Positions 1 to 27,269 of a stretch of DNA of 64,000 nucleotides are shown here, piece after piece. A program made the position numbers and the translations under genes. How positions within the stretch are numbered: the first letter of the stretch is position 1; each line of letters starts with the position of its first letter. The notes under the pieces are model-generated. The model did not search any database. It worked only from the letters and a program-made list of their open reading frames with translations, and was not told the origin of the DNA. The stretch is from Cristatella mucedo (taxonomy: Eukaryota; Bryozoa; Phylactolaemata; Cristatellidae), in contig WPIO01000187.1 in the NCBI GenBank assembly GCA_009760855.2, positions 319,501 through 383,500 of the forward strand, in the 5' to 3' direction.

Positions 1-370
1 GTACTTTGTGGACGATAAATTAGCTGCTCCATTTTTCCACTTGAAGACCGCTTGGGAGAGAAGCTTTTGCTCTGCAGGTCCTAGACTTCGGAACTCACCT
101 CCACAACTCGTAAGCAACCTCATCCAATTCCCTGCCGCCGAGTGAGGCACATCCTTTCCAGCCGTCCAGAGCTGCTACTTTTATGCCACTCACTATCCTA
201 ACTGCTCTCCCGACTAAGCTACGTTTTCCACGTTCTCTTTTTCGTGAGATGAAGTCTGTTGGCTACCGAATGCGTGCTGTAAGCCGCTTAGGTTTGAGTG
301 TGCTTTAGAAACCTCTCATGTGTAACACCGACATCGTCTCTGTGGCTTTTACAAACAGAGATACGTAGCT
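1..370 (+). mobile_element. LINE-B 3' fragment
   Basis: This is the 3' part of a CR1/L2-like LINE (LINE-B). It is the left-truncated twin of 28085-29536 and matches the reverse complement of 19195-19600 and 25552-25950. The reading frames are broken. It ends in the element's 3' untranslated region. Confidence 0.7.
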
Positions 371-674
371 TAACAGGACTATAAGATGTCATCAAATGTC
401 GGACTCATGCAGTTCCGCAGCTGATCGAGCTGACTCAAAAATAACGCTGCGATAAATTTGCTCTTGGGGGAGGTAAATCCCATCGGGTACGTGGCATAAG
501 TTCCCTCTCTCTTACTTTCACTCTTAACAGGGAGGCGATAAGATGAGAAGCTGTCTGCCCAACTATACCATTTCAACCTGTCCCACAGAAACCCATTAAG
601 TATGAGACAATTAGATAGGATCAGCCGACTAATGAATCTGACGCGGCGAATCAGTCCTTGCAGTGTGCTTTATG
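371..674. other. Unassigned stretch inside the duplication
   Basis: No gene is recognised. A 65-codon open frame on the minus strand (379-576) exists only here and in copy 2 and resembles nothing I know. I treat it as chance. Confidence 0.5.
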
Positions 675-745
675 ACTAAAAGCATATGCGATAGCAAGTG
701 TAGCAATCAAATATAGCATGAAGCATCCCAGGATTGGTGTTCGCC
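675..745 (+). repeat. 71 bp direct repeat, copy 1
   Basis: The 71 bases here recur exactly at 4123-4193 and again in the twin at 29842-29912. Together with the 4123 copy it brackets 746-4122. The first copy sits directly before the truncated 5' end of a LINE-A; the second lies just past the right edge of the duplication. It has no coding capacity. Confidence 0.85.
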
Positions 746-2196
746 TTTGGAGTCAGCATTGCTTCGGGTGTACAACGACCTACTTAGGAATGCAGACATA
801 GGTAGAATGTCTCAGCTTGTTCTGCTCGATCTTTCGGCAGCTTTTGATACTATCGATCACAAAGTTCTTCTAGAGCGCCTCTCATCTCATCTCGCCTGGT
901 CATCATCACTGGCACTGCTCTGCTGTGGTTCAGGTCCTATCTCAGTGTGAGACTCCAGAGTATTGACGTGAAAGGACAGAGATCATCTGAAGTACCTCTG
1001 AAATATGGAGTACCTCAGGGCTCCGTGCTAGGTCCGGTTCTTTTCACGGTTTATACTCTCCCTCTTGCTGATGTGATTGCCAAGCACAATCTAGGCTTTC
1101 ACGTCTATGCGGATGACACTCAGTTGTATCTTCTCTTTGATCTCTCCCAGCCTTCGAGCACCTCGACTTCCGTCAACTCACTTGCAGCATATATTCATGA
1201 CACCCGCACATGGATGGCAGCAAATATTCTAAAACTGAAAGATGATAAAACTAACTTACTAGTTATTGGCAAACCCGAGCTGATTCAGAAATTGAAAAGG
1301 CTGACCCTCAAAATTGGCTCTGCCAGCATATCTCCTGTTAAATCAAGCTCGAAATCTAGGTGTCATGTTCCAAAGTGACCACTCGTCAGACGACCACATC
1401 AGCATTACAATCAAGTCTGCCTACTTTCAGCTACATAACATTGCTAAAATTTGTGCTTGTTTAAATAAGGATACCACGTCCAAGTCGGTCCATGCATTCG
1501 TGACATCCCATCTTGACTTCAGTAACTCACTGCTTGCTGGCCTACCGGCAGGTGAAATCAGGCGATTGCAGCTGGTGCAAAACTCCGAAGCTAGGCATGT
1601 CTGTCGTGAGCGTCGCAGTTGCCACATCACACCACTTCTCGCCGACCTACACTGGCTACCAGTCAAGCAACGGATTGACTTCAAGGTTTTGTTGCTCACT
1701 TTTAGGTCTCTTCATTCTTTGGCTCCAGACCTTCTCTCAGATCTACTCCCCCACCAGGCCAAGCATCGTACCACCCTCTTTTCAGAATCCAACAGTTTAC
1801 CAATTCCTCGTACAAACGTCAAATCCTTTGGAGACCGTGCATGTAGTTCGTTTGCCCCTAAAGCCTGGAACTCACTCCCAACTTGCGCGAGAAAATTCCC
1901 TGACGTGACCACATTTAAAAAGAACTTAAAAACACACTTATTAAGGTCTGCATTAGTGGATCCTAGTGATTCGTCCTTCATGTGCTTATGCGTGCTGATG
2001 CTGTCCATGCTGCCTCTAACCACACTGGCATGCTGACCCTATGCATGTCACCCCTAACCATGTTATTCATGTTGACTATCAAGCATGATATTACTCCCCA
2101 TTCATTTGCGTTTTCATTTGCAGCAAATGTAAAGCGCCTAGAAAGAGATTGAGTTCTCTGAGGGCGCTTTATCAAGTGCGTTAATATTATTATTAT
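746..2196 (+). mobile_element. LINE-A, 5'-truncated, frameshifted
   Basis: This is the 3' half of the reverse transcriptase ORF of a CR1/L2-like non-LTR retrotransposon. Visible RT motifs are [31 protein letters not shown] and YADDTQLYL, followed by the C-terminal [15 protein letters not shown] block typical of these clades. The 5' end is truncated within the RT domain and at least two frame breaks split the frame (near 900 and 1340), so it is dead. It ends with the family's hairpin tail and (ATT)n at about 2125-2196. Confidence 0.9.
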
Positions 2197-2200
2197 TATT

Positions 2201-2672
2201 CAGTAGCCAACGGACTTCGTCTAAAGCAACCGAGATATAGTGAGAAGCACAGTTGAGTCGGGAGAGCAGTTGACGTAGGGAGTAGCATGTAGTGTAATGT
2301 ATCTCCGTCTGTAACTCCACAAAGTCATAAAGACCACGTGAGTGTTACGCAGAAGAGTTTTGAATAGCGCACTCATAGCCTTAGCGGCTTTCGGTACGCA
2401 TTCGGTAGCCAACAGACTTCGTCTCTCGCGAAACAGAGAAAGTGAAAAGAAAAAGTGAAAGAGAAAGCATAGCAGAGTCAGGAGAGCAGTTGAGATAGTT
2501 AGTAGGCATGGAAGCAGCAGCCCAGGATAACTGGAGAGGATGTGCGACACTCTGCAGCAGGAAAGTAGTTGCCATTACATGGGAATTGTGGAAATGGGTG
2601 AAATAGTCCGGGACCTGCAGCGCTCAAGCTTCTGTCGCCAACGGTCTTTAAGTGGAGAAAATATGCTCGACA
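2201..2672 (-). mobile_element. LINE-B 3' fragments, minus strand
   Basis: Two abutting pieces of LINE-B are present. 2201-2295 is an internal 3'UTR piece. 2296-2672 runs inward from the element's 3' end, which reads TAATGTATCTCCGTCTG on the + strand. The same order is seen at 19195-19560, 25552-25880 and 50780-51130. Non-coding remnant. Confidence 0.75.
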
Positions 2673-3818
2673 CCGGTCGAGCTATTGCCGCTGGCCATCC
2701 TGTCCGAGTTGAACAGGTGAACAGAAATCTGCAGGTAGCACGAGCTGCGATCTCAGGAGCGCTCATGGAGTCGTGGATGAAGTTGTAACAACAACAAGCC
2801 GTATAGCGTTGGCAAGGTCACTGTATATGCATATGCACACGCGCACGCACACAAAAGAACTCGTTCTCCATTCTGGTGCTTCAAATTGTGTGCCATTTCT
2901 CAGCGTTTGAGAGTTTCTGAGGTTTCGCTCGACGTTGAGCCTCTGCGGATGCGGCGGATATATTTCGTTTATATTTGCGACATTTGGTGCCGACTCAGGC
3001 CGCCTTGAGCATAGGGCGAAGGGCGAGCTCTTCGAGGGAACAAGTCTGGCTAAGTAGCCGTCGGCTCTTGAGCGGTTGAGGGCTCGGGCAATTGGTGCGC
3101 GTTGTTGACTCGGCCAGTCGGGCGGATATCTGTGGGGATATCCATCTACCGCAGACTGCCGCCAGACGTAGGGTGGTTTTTGGACAAACAATGGCTTGGC
3201 AGTGCAAACAATGCAATGCACATACTGTAAGCGCTTCCTGAAGAGTACACGGAAGGAGGGAGGGAGTGGGCTGGATCCCTGTGCGATAGTGCAGAGGGAC
3301 GATTGCCGATGACACCTAGCGATCATTTTCTGCTAGCCCCATTGCTTGCTACTGTAGCAGTGAAATTAGAATGTGAAAGACATGAGATCTAACTCTGTTG
3401 GCGAAAATTAGTTTCACACTGGCGGCCGTGCTAAGCGTAGTAGTAGCCGAGGTAGCTGTTCACTCAGCTGATTTTGCGGAATTTAGAAGATTGAACATGC
3501 TGAACTCGTGCGAGTTTTGAAGACGTGCTCAAGCTAACGTGAGTAAATTGACGAACGGTATTGTACTGAACTGTAGCGAAGTATGAATGCACGTTCGCGC
3601 CGAGGATTTTACGCGGCTGATCACTGGTAGTTACTGATCGCCGAGTAGCGTATAGCACGCAGCATGTGGACGTGATAGACTCATGAGTTTGGATACCGTG
3701 AAGGCAGACGTTCATCGACGGCTGAAGCAAAGGTTGGTTACATCTATCGCGTGTATAGGCTAATCGGACGGCTGGTAAAAATTTAGTTGGGGAGCTTAGT
3801 TATGAACTCGAGACAAAT
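2673..3818. other. Unassigned DNA in the duplication
   Basis: No gene or element is recognised. The longest open frame is on the minus strand (2763-3326, 187 codons). It has low-complexity composition, no motif and no splice support, and it recurs only because the whole block is duplicated (31931-32494). I do not call it a gene. Confidence 0.5.
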
Positions 3819-3888
3819 GTAAAGTGCCGAGAAAGAGATCGATTACTCTGAGGGCACTACATAAAAATTATCGTTAACATTATTATAT
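3819..3888 (+). repeat. Solo LINE-A tail
   Basis: A diverged copy of the LINE-A 3' hairpin (AAAGTGCC ... GGGCACT) followed by AT-rich sequence, with no RT sequence before it. Confidence 0.6.
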
Positions 3889-4122
3889 GACCGACTATAA
3901 GCGATACGAGTTAAGCCGCGTTAAAGCAAAAATAAAGTCAGTCAGCGCTTTGGCTGAATGCGCGTTTCATTTTTCTGTGTAGTAAATCTAATCCGTGACG
4001 CTTTCCATTTCGGTTATTTTTGAGTTTCATCCAGTCTGAGGTCGCGGCATGCGCTGTACGTGCATGCGCGATACGTGCTTTATCATCCGCTCTCAATCGT
4101 CATTGGGTTGGCACCTGTGCAC

Positions 4123-4193
4123 ACTAAAAGCATATGCGATAGCAAGTGTAGCAATCAAATATAGCATGAAGCATCCCAGGATTGGTGTTCGCC
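4123..4193 (+). repeat. 71 bp direct repeat, copy 2
   Basis: An exact second copy of 675-745, starting two bases after the duplication breakpoint at 4121. It is absent at the matching edge of the other copy (33290 onward). Confidence 0.85.
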
Positions 4194-4329
4194 CACATTG
4201 AGCTACGTGAGCCACGTAAGGCACCACGTGGGGATGAGAAGGATAGGGCCACGATATTGTTTTATGGATTGACTCGTCGGGTGAGAAAAGAACTGGCATG
4301 TTCTATGCCGATTACAGCGGTTCTAGTCA

Positions 4330-4410
4330 CGATAATAATAATAACAGTAATAGTCTGTTATAGCGCGCCATCAGAGAACTTAATCTCTTTCATATAGGTG
4401 CTTTAAATAT
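4330..4410 (-). repeat. Solo LINE-A tail, minus strand
   Basis: It reads (ATA)n, then the reversed hairpin (GCGCGCCATCAGAGAAC ... GGTGCTTTAAAT). The hairpin arms are diverged. Confidence 0.6.
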
Positions 4411-4713
4411 GGCGCTAAGGAAGCACGAATGGAGGGGCATCGATTCAGAGAGTGCTAAGCTGCCACGTGAATCCGATGAGGAGGATCAAGTTTTAGAAGT
4501 CAAGGTCGTTCGCGACATATCTGTGCGAAGCTGCGTGCCATCCGCATAGAAATAAAAGCCGAGGTGAAGGTATTCACCGATGACGCCAGCTGGAGAGAGC
4601 GATCATAGAAAGTAAAGAGAAGTAGGCCTGCCTAGCCCCGAAGCAGGCAATTCTTCAATGGCCTACCTAAACGACCGACAGCTACTGTACTCTGTGTCGT
4701 GCATCTCCGTTGC

Positions 4714-4801
<88 letters not shown>

Positions 4802-5239
4802 GAAGTAGGACTTGACATAGTTTAACACTGTACCGACGACACAAGGTGGAGCATGAATGGGTGCTCAGAATTCATCTCGTGGTGAATGGCATCAAGCTTG
4901 CTACGAAACGGCGTGTACAAGCTGACAGGCTCTTCCACGATCAGCCTTACTCAGTCGGTCACTGCAAAACCAATGCAGAGCAGTTTCCGTGGAATGGTAG
5001 TCTCTCAATCCTGCTTGGAAATCCGTAAGCACCAGAACCTCAGCAGCACGGCTGGCGTCGGTGCAGCACCAATGCACACTGGCATGCCAACGGCAGCAGG
5101 AAAAGAAAAACAAACGGAACACGGCAAGGAAAAGAAAAGCGCTCATACCTTAGTACAGCAAGTCCACATCCACAGCTTACATATCTACTTGAAAGCAACC
5201 GCAGCTTACAGGCACTCAAAGTGGCCACGACTACACTAA
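4411..5239. other. Intergenic, with (TC)n microsatellite
   Basis: No gene is recognised. A pure (TC)n tract of about 84 bp lies at 4715-4798. Small open frames at 4846-5239 overlap on both strands and have no recognisable content. Confidence 0.6.
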
Positions 5240-5327
5240 CGACTCACCATTCAATTGCATTTCCCTTTGCAGTAAACGTAAAGCGCCCAGAAAGAGATTG
5301 AGTTCTCTGAGGGCGCTTTATCGAGTG

Positions 5328-5361
<34 letters not shown>

Positions 5362-5366
5362 ATTAT
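5240..5366 (+). repeat. Solo LINE-A tail
   Basis: Contains the conserved pre-tail (ccctttgcagtaaacgtaaa), the hairpin AAAGCGCC...GGGCGCTTT and (ATT)n. No reverse transcriptase sequence precedes it. Confidence 0.75.
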
Positions 5367-5659
5367 AACGGCTCTGTCGGTAGCCTAAAGGTAAGCAGCC
5401 TGAAGCTCAAATGCCTTGGCCGATTAAGGTAATACAGCTCCCACCACTGCCTGCTGGTCTTGGCGTTGGCTTTACTGATGCCTCGTTCATGGTGTGTCGC
5501 ATAATGCTGACAGGCCTTCAGCTCGAGTCGCCTGCCTGTCGCCTGCTCGTACCGTAGCCCCCTACCTCGCTGGCTGCACACTTGCTCGTATCGAGGCGAT
5601 GCTTTTGAGTGAGTGGGCGAGGGAGGCCCGCTGTGCCGACAGCACACAGTTTTGGCGAT

Positions 5660-5765
5660 TCGATCGTGCTTCCTTTGCAGCATAAGTAAAAAGCCTCGAA
5701 AGAGCTTCAGTTCTCTGAGGGTGCACTGCAAATGCGTTATTATTATTATTATTTTTATTATTATG
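5660..5765 (+). repeat. Solo LINE-A tail, diverged
   Basis: The same order as other tails: TTTGCAGCATAAGTAAAAAG, AGAGCTTCAGTTCTCTGAGG, then (ATT)n. The outer hairpin stem has decayed. Confidence 0.65.
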
Positions 5766-6460
5766 TAATCCGGTCCCAGGCGTTACATTTCAGGATCCGG
5801 TAATAGTGGATATCAATCATAATCCGGTTGATTTAGCTCCTTCAATGTAAATTCCGCCATTTCAATGTAAACGCCACGTTGCTGAGTCGCCAATCGTTTG
5901 GATTAGAATAGCAGTAGGACAACGACACCGACAGTCTCTCTCGCGCGGATACGAACGCGCCGGCCGCCGCCGCAGATCTTGTAAACAGCCGGCAAGGTCA
6001 GAGGGCATTGTCACTTGAGACCGACCGACCGGCCTGGGATGCTCTCTTCAGCTAGCTCGCCTGACATTCATTCGTCCGTCGAAGCGAGCGCCAGCCGACG
6101 ACGGTGACTGGGTGAGTTATGACTTCCTCCTCATTCGTGGCGTCCGGCCGGGACGTCGTATTGCTGGGTAACTTTTTTTGTGCCGGGCTGTTGGGCTGTC
6201 GCAGATGCCAAGATGGATGCCGCGACGGGAAGAGTCCAGGAACTGCGCCCGTCATGAAGGGTCGCTGTACTTCCTTCCTCTGAGCGTGCATCTCACGCTA
6301 GCGCCCTAATGACACCAGCATCCGGTCTTAGGCGGCTAGTTCCATCAGGCCAGGAATGCAGCTGCGGCGCATGCGCCATCTCGGCAGCTCGTCAGACGCC
6401 GCCATTCCTTGCCTCAGCACAGTGTAGCGGTGTGTGTGTGTGCGTGTGTGTGTGCGTGTG

Positions 6461-6509
<49 letters not shown>

Positions 6510-7922
6510 TTGGTGGGTGGGGGGGGGGGGGGGGAGGCTGGGGCGCTCTGGTTGCTAATTCGCTTACGTTCGTGCTGGCTACTTCCTGCTTATCCACTGC
6601 CTCTTATCTACTTCCTGCTTACATCACTCCTGTTCTTTGGCGGCGGCCGGCGTCGGCTGCCCAGTGCAGCACCGGCGTCGACTGCTACGGCGTACTGATA
6701 AATCTCGCCTAGTGGCGAACGCTACGAAGACGACGAGGACAAGACGAGACTGCAGCATGTGCGGAAGTCGCTCGGTCTGCCGTGCGGCAAATTCGCGAAA
6801 GTGATAAAGGCGGACTCGCGCCACTGGCGTCAAACGAGAGAGAGCTCTTCGGGGGGGCGGGGCCGAAGCGCTAGCCAGATCGAATATGCCCTTCGCGGCG
6901 CTGCGCGAGAGCGCAGGTCAAGGATATTTAGCGAGTCGTCGGCGAGCGAGCGGAACTTGCTGCGCGAGCTCTCACCAATTGGAACTGCAGCGAGCCTCCT
7001 TTCTGGTGAACGTGCGTCACTGTTCGGTTAGATGCACCGATAGTAACTAAATGGCAACGCAATTGCTACGAAATGGCTCAACACTTGCCTTATAACTGAA
7101 GCTTGTCAATGTGTGGCTGCAAAGCCAGAATGGGCAAGAATGAATAAGTCTAAGTCGCAGCGCTACTATAGGGCTGAGCAATTTTGGCCGAGTGGATTAG
7201 GCCGAAGTACCTCACGTAGCTCGTACGCCGAAGCAGAAGCAAATTGCAATTAGCGACGACTCGACACCGAGCCTCCGAAAATGTTGGGAAGCCATTGTAG
7301 GCAAATTTGAGAATGCACTAATGACGATTACTTCTAGCATTGCTGTTTGGAATGCCGATGTTTACGAGGAGTCTCAGAAGAATTATTTAGCCTCTGAAAA
7401 AGCTCGTAAATGATTTCTTGCAATCAATTCGCTCACGTTGCTGCGTCATGCATGTGGCTGATCCGAGGCTGTAAATGCCTCACGTATTGCTAACAGTCTA
7501 GAAGATTTAGCCACGGAAGCTTGGTAAGTCACCTATCATACCGGCCGTAATTTACAGGCTATTGTTTGTACTGTTTGTAGCAGGGTGTTGTGGTTAGCTC
7601 TGCGAGCAGAATATCGAGCGCTGGCGTCACCACCTTTGATGCATTGCGACCTTCACGCGATCGTTGCATCACTGCTTGAAATAGTGCCCGTTGCGTCGCA
7701 CTGGCCGAAGTAGCCGTAAAGTCACTAGCGTTTCGCTACGAAGTTTCGCTCACTCGCGAGCGAAACTTATTAGACAGGATACATGCACGTTCGAGTGTAC
7801 GAAGAGGAGCTTTCCATGGGTGAAACGGGAGCACGCACTGGGTAGACACAGAAGAAATAACCACGAAGATGAGCGTGACGCCAAGTCACATCCGGCCTGC
7901 CCTGTTTGACATGTGACCTACT
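5766..7922. other. Intergenic, partly GC-rich, no gene recognised
   Basis: Roughly 5940-7030 is GC- and CpG-rich and contains a (TG)n/(TGCG)n tract with a poly-G end at 6430-6537. 7031-7922 is of ordinary composition. Several short open frames occur (6309-6712, 6759-7031, 7691-7909) but most are made by the microsatellite and none carries a known motif. An unrecognised first exon or promoter in the CpG-rich part cannot be excluded. Confidence 0.5.
6430..6537. repeat. (TG)n / poly-G microsatellite
   Basis: Alternating TG units with interspersed CG steps, ending in a G run of roughly 20 bases. It forces open frames on both strands. Confidence 0.95.
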
Positions 7923-8033
7923 AAATATGTAATGTAGCTCCGTCTGTAACCCCACAAAGCCATAAAGACTACGCGAGTGTTACGCAGGAGAGTTGTGTGC
8001 AGCTCGCTCACAGCCTAAGCGGCTGTCGGTACG
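7923..8033 (-). mobile_element. LINE-B 3' fragment, minus strand
   Basis: It starts with the LINE-B 3' terminus (AATGTAGCTCCGTCTGTAAC) and runs to GCGGCTGTCGGTACG, where a LINE-A begins in the opposite orientation. Confidence 0.7.
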
Positions 8034-8935
8034 AAGTTCATATCCCAATCAAGAAGACAACAAGTCCATTAAACCCTATTCCAACTGTTCTGCCCCTACG
8101 TTGCATTGATCTGCTGCTGCCATGCATAACTAACATCATTAATATGTCATTAGCCTCAGGTCATGTCCCGGCACCTTTCAAAAAAGCTGTAGTCAGGCCA
8201 CTTCTCAAGAAAGCAACACTAGATCAAGAGAACTTGAGCAACTACCGCCCAGTCTCCCTTTTACCATTTCTATCAAAGAAACTGGAACGGGTCGTGGCGG
8301 ACCAGCTGAACTCATATATCGAAACTTCAAACCTTGATAGTAAGTTCCAGTCTGGCTTTAGAGCTAATCACTCCACAGAGTCAGCATTGCTTCGGGTGTA
8401 CAACGACCTACTTAGGAATGCAGACATGGGTAGAATGTCTCTGCTTGTTTTGCTCCATCTTTCGGCAGCTTTTGACACCATCGATCACAAAGTTCTTCTA
8501 GAGCGCCTCTCATCTCGCCTGGGCATCACTGGCACTGCTCTGCTGTGGTTCAGGTCCTATCTCAGTGTGAGACTCCAGAGTATTGACGTGAAAGGACAAA
8601 GATCATCTGAAGTACCTCTGAAATATGGGGTACCTCAGGGCTCCGTGCTAGGTCCGGTTCTTTTCACGGTTTATACTCTCCCTCTTGCTGATGTGATTGC
8701 CAAGCACAATCTAGGCTTTCACGTCTATGCGGATGACACTCAGTTGTATCTTTGCTTTGATCCCTCCCAGCCTTCGAGCACCGACTTCTGTCAACTCACT
8801 TGCAGCATATATTCATGACACCCGCACATGGATGGCAGCAAATATTCTAAAACTAAAAGATGATAAAACTAACTTACTAGTTATTGGCAAACCCGAACTG
8901 ATTCAGAAATTGAAAAGGCTGACGCTCAAAATAGG
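8034..8935 (+). mobile_element. LINE-A fragment, RT domain
   Basis: This copy reaches further 5' than 746-2196. It reads from ISQSKK-like sequence (here IPIKKTTSPLNPIPTVL) through [49 protein letters not shown] and [12 protein letters not shown]. The frame is open for 273 codons (7997-8818, the first dozen from LINE-B sequence), then breaks near 8790. Both ends are truncated, and the tail is missing after 8935. It is the longest uninterrupted RT frame in the window. Inactive. Confidence 0.9.
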
Positions 8936-10841
8936 CGACTGCAGTGACTCGGTGAGTGCCCACCTGCAGTCGCTCGCTGCTAGCAGGGACGCCGCCATTC
9001 TTTGTGACCGTCTAGGCTGAGCGAGGTATTTCGGCTTTTATTTCGGACGCCTCCGCTGGGTGCAGGCGCGGCCATTTACTGAGACCGCCTGCGTAGCTAC
9101 GTTCTACCGCTACGCTATATATATATATATATATATACCGCGATTGGGACGCTAGAGCTATTCGCGGTATCCCTCTGGTGGGGGACGCTCGTGCAGGATA
9201 TATGTATGGGTAGAATTGCTGCGCCACAATTCTTTGCAGCCGTGTAGCTGCTGCTGCTGCTGAAGCCTGCCGCGCCCGATAGAGCGACGGCGATCCGAGA
9301 GCCGTCGTCCTTGAGCTCGACATTGAGCTCTCGCACGCGGTCTGTTGAATGCAAGCATGCTCCGTACTTTCGAGGATTGGCTGCAGGCTACGGTTAAACG
9401 ACCGCTCGGCCCCCTATCCCCCCCCCCCCCCGCGCCCATCCCTGCGCTCTTAATCTGAGCCGGCCGTCATGCGTCTTCTGAACTGGCCCTTAAGAATGGG
9501 ACGACCGCGGCTTTATTTGAATGGAGCGTGGCATTGTCGACCAGTACTTAGTGACAGCCGCCGGCCGTTGTGTACTTGGCGGAAGCCTTTGTCCAGCCTT
9601 GTTTAGTAGGACCTCTCGCTGCGGCGCAGTGGTCACGTGCCACTGCGAGGCCACTGCGAGGCCACTGCGAGGCCACTGCGAGGCCACTGCGAGGCCACTG
9701 CGAGGCCACTGCGAGGCCACTGCCAGGCCACTGCCAGGCCACTGCGAGGCCACTGCGAGGCCTCTGCGAGGCTGAGACGCGACAGAAGCGTACGTCGCCC
9801 CGTCCTTTGTCAAGCGTAGGCTTGGTCGCTCAGGTAACCTCTTTCATTGATACCTCAAACGTGTGTGCATCTCTTTGAGCGTTGCGCTGGACAGCATCTG
9901 CTGCGAATCCTGAGCATTTCATTCGCAGCTCCCGAAAGCGTCGCGACAGACATGTCTGCCATGTCGTCACGTCTGCATGCGGCGAATGGATTCGATAAGA
10001 CAAACCGCTGGCAGCAGCCGATCTTGGTCGCTGGTACGCCAGCTCAGGGATGCAGGCCCAGCTCGTCCCAGCGGGTCCAGCTAATCTAATCTTGACTAGT
10101 CGAGCGAGGGCACCTGCTGAAGGCTGAGGTTGAGGTCAAAACTAATTACCCGTCGGTCGTTGGGGGGCGGGCGGTCGGGGGGGGGGGTGGTCGAATTGCC
10201 GCGATCCGCCATAATCCACTCTAATTTGGCTAACGTCGACCAGACGTTAGCGTCGCCGAGCTCAAATCTTTCGCTGATATTGCAGTACACGTTCGATTTT
10301 CGCAAAGTGCACCTAAGCAACCGTGCTTCCCAATCTAGTTCCCGTCAAATCCACAGCAACTTAACTGCACACAACTCCAAAAAGTTGGAATATTAAACTA
10401 CGCTGCTTGTACAGTGTGCCCAGAAAATTTCTCGAGACTCCGCTCACGCGTTCTCACAAAGTCCACAGAAATAACATTGCAGTGGCCAGGCCAATGCCGA
10501 AGGAGGTTCAGCCATTAAAGCTCACAGTTCTTAATCTCGGGGCGATGCGATGTACCATTTAAAGATCAGCGAACGCCTACGGGTTTTTAGAGGCAACTTG
10601 CGAGACTAGTCGTAGGAAACACGTGCAGATACCTACTCCCTCTCGTCCCAACGATTCTGTGCTATACGGAAGAATGAGTGGATTCACTGTGGGCTAGTAA
10701 ATGTTATCCAGGTCTTGCAGAGGAGGCGGCCTTACATTTGAGAGGCGGCATAGCTCTTGCGTCCTCGAGGCTGACTTAACATTGACCGACCGGACTCTTC
10801 CTTTTAGCCAACACTCGAGGCATCTCAGCTTCAGCACAAAC
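8936..10841. other. Region upstream of gene A
   Basis: No gene is recognised. It contains a short (AT)n at 9115-9137, a C run at 9420-9431, an 11-bp minisatellite at 9639-9770 and a G run at 10176-10188. 10690-10841 is the probable 5'UTR and proximal upstream region of gene A. There is a CTTTTAG acceptor-like site ending at 10807, 34 bases before the start codon. No convincing TATA box is seen. Confidence 0.5.
9639..9770. repeat. 11-bp minisatellite, 12 units
   Basis: Twelve head-to-tail copies of GCCACTGCGAG. Units 8 and 9 read GCCACTGCCAG and unit 12 reads GCCTCTGCGAG. Because 11 is not a multiple of 3 and the unit has no stop, the array is open in all three + frames and at least two - frames. 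The resulting 11-residue-periodic peptides are an artefact of the repeat. Confidence 0.97.
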
Positions 10842-27097
<16,256 letters not shown>

Positions 27098-27198
27098 AGG
27101 ACTTTCGTCTCCGAGGTCACAGATTCACCTTACAAGACCAAGGCCGCATTCCTTTTGCTGGCAGTCAAAAAAGGCGCTACTATGCATTCTCTGTAACG

Positions 27199-27204
27199 AT
27201 TAAA
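27199..27204 (+). promoter_or_regulatory. Candidate polyadenylation signal, gene A
   Basis: ATTAAA inside CGATTAAACAAT, 102 bases after the stop codon. The same words occur at 46699-46704, 90 bases after the gene B stop. This conservation between paralogues supports a functional signal. Confidence 0.55.
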
Positions 27205-27269
27205 CAATAGCCGGCCACATGCCTGTCTCGATCGATGCTTGCTCGCAGTCAGCAGTGCAAAAGAAAAGT

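Larger units (their letters stand above)
1..4121 (+). repeat. 4.1 kb segmental duplication, copy 1
   Basis: This block matches 29167-33289 almost base for base in the same orientation. By eye the differences are two one-base homopolymer length changes (near 36 and 2450) and about four substitutions (near 3448, 3777, 3788 and 4012). It carries fragments of LINE-B and LINE-A, a second LINE-B fragment and about 1.3 kb of unassigned DNA. The window starts inside the match, so the true left end lies outside. The right end is sharp: the copies diverge after position 4121 (33289 in copy 2). It could be a very recent duplication or an assembly duplicate of one allele. Confidence 0.93.

Noticed and set aside
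2763-3326. 187-codon minus-strand open frame, repeated at 31931-32494
   Set aside because: It recurs only because the DNA block is duplicated. Low complexity, no motif, no splice signals.
9639-9770. CRISPR-like array
   Set aside because: Units are directly abutting 11-mers without spacers, in an animal genome.
9490-9878. Overlapping frames with RPLRGHCEATA periodicity
   Set aside because: Produced by the 11-bp minisatellite, which is open in almost every frame.
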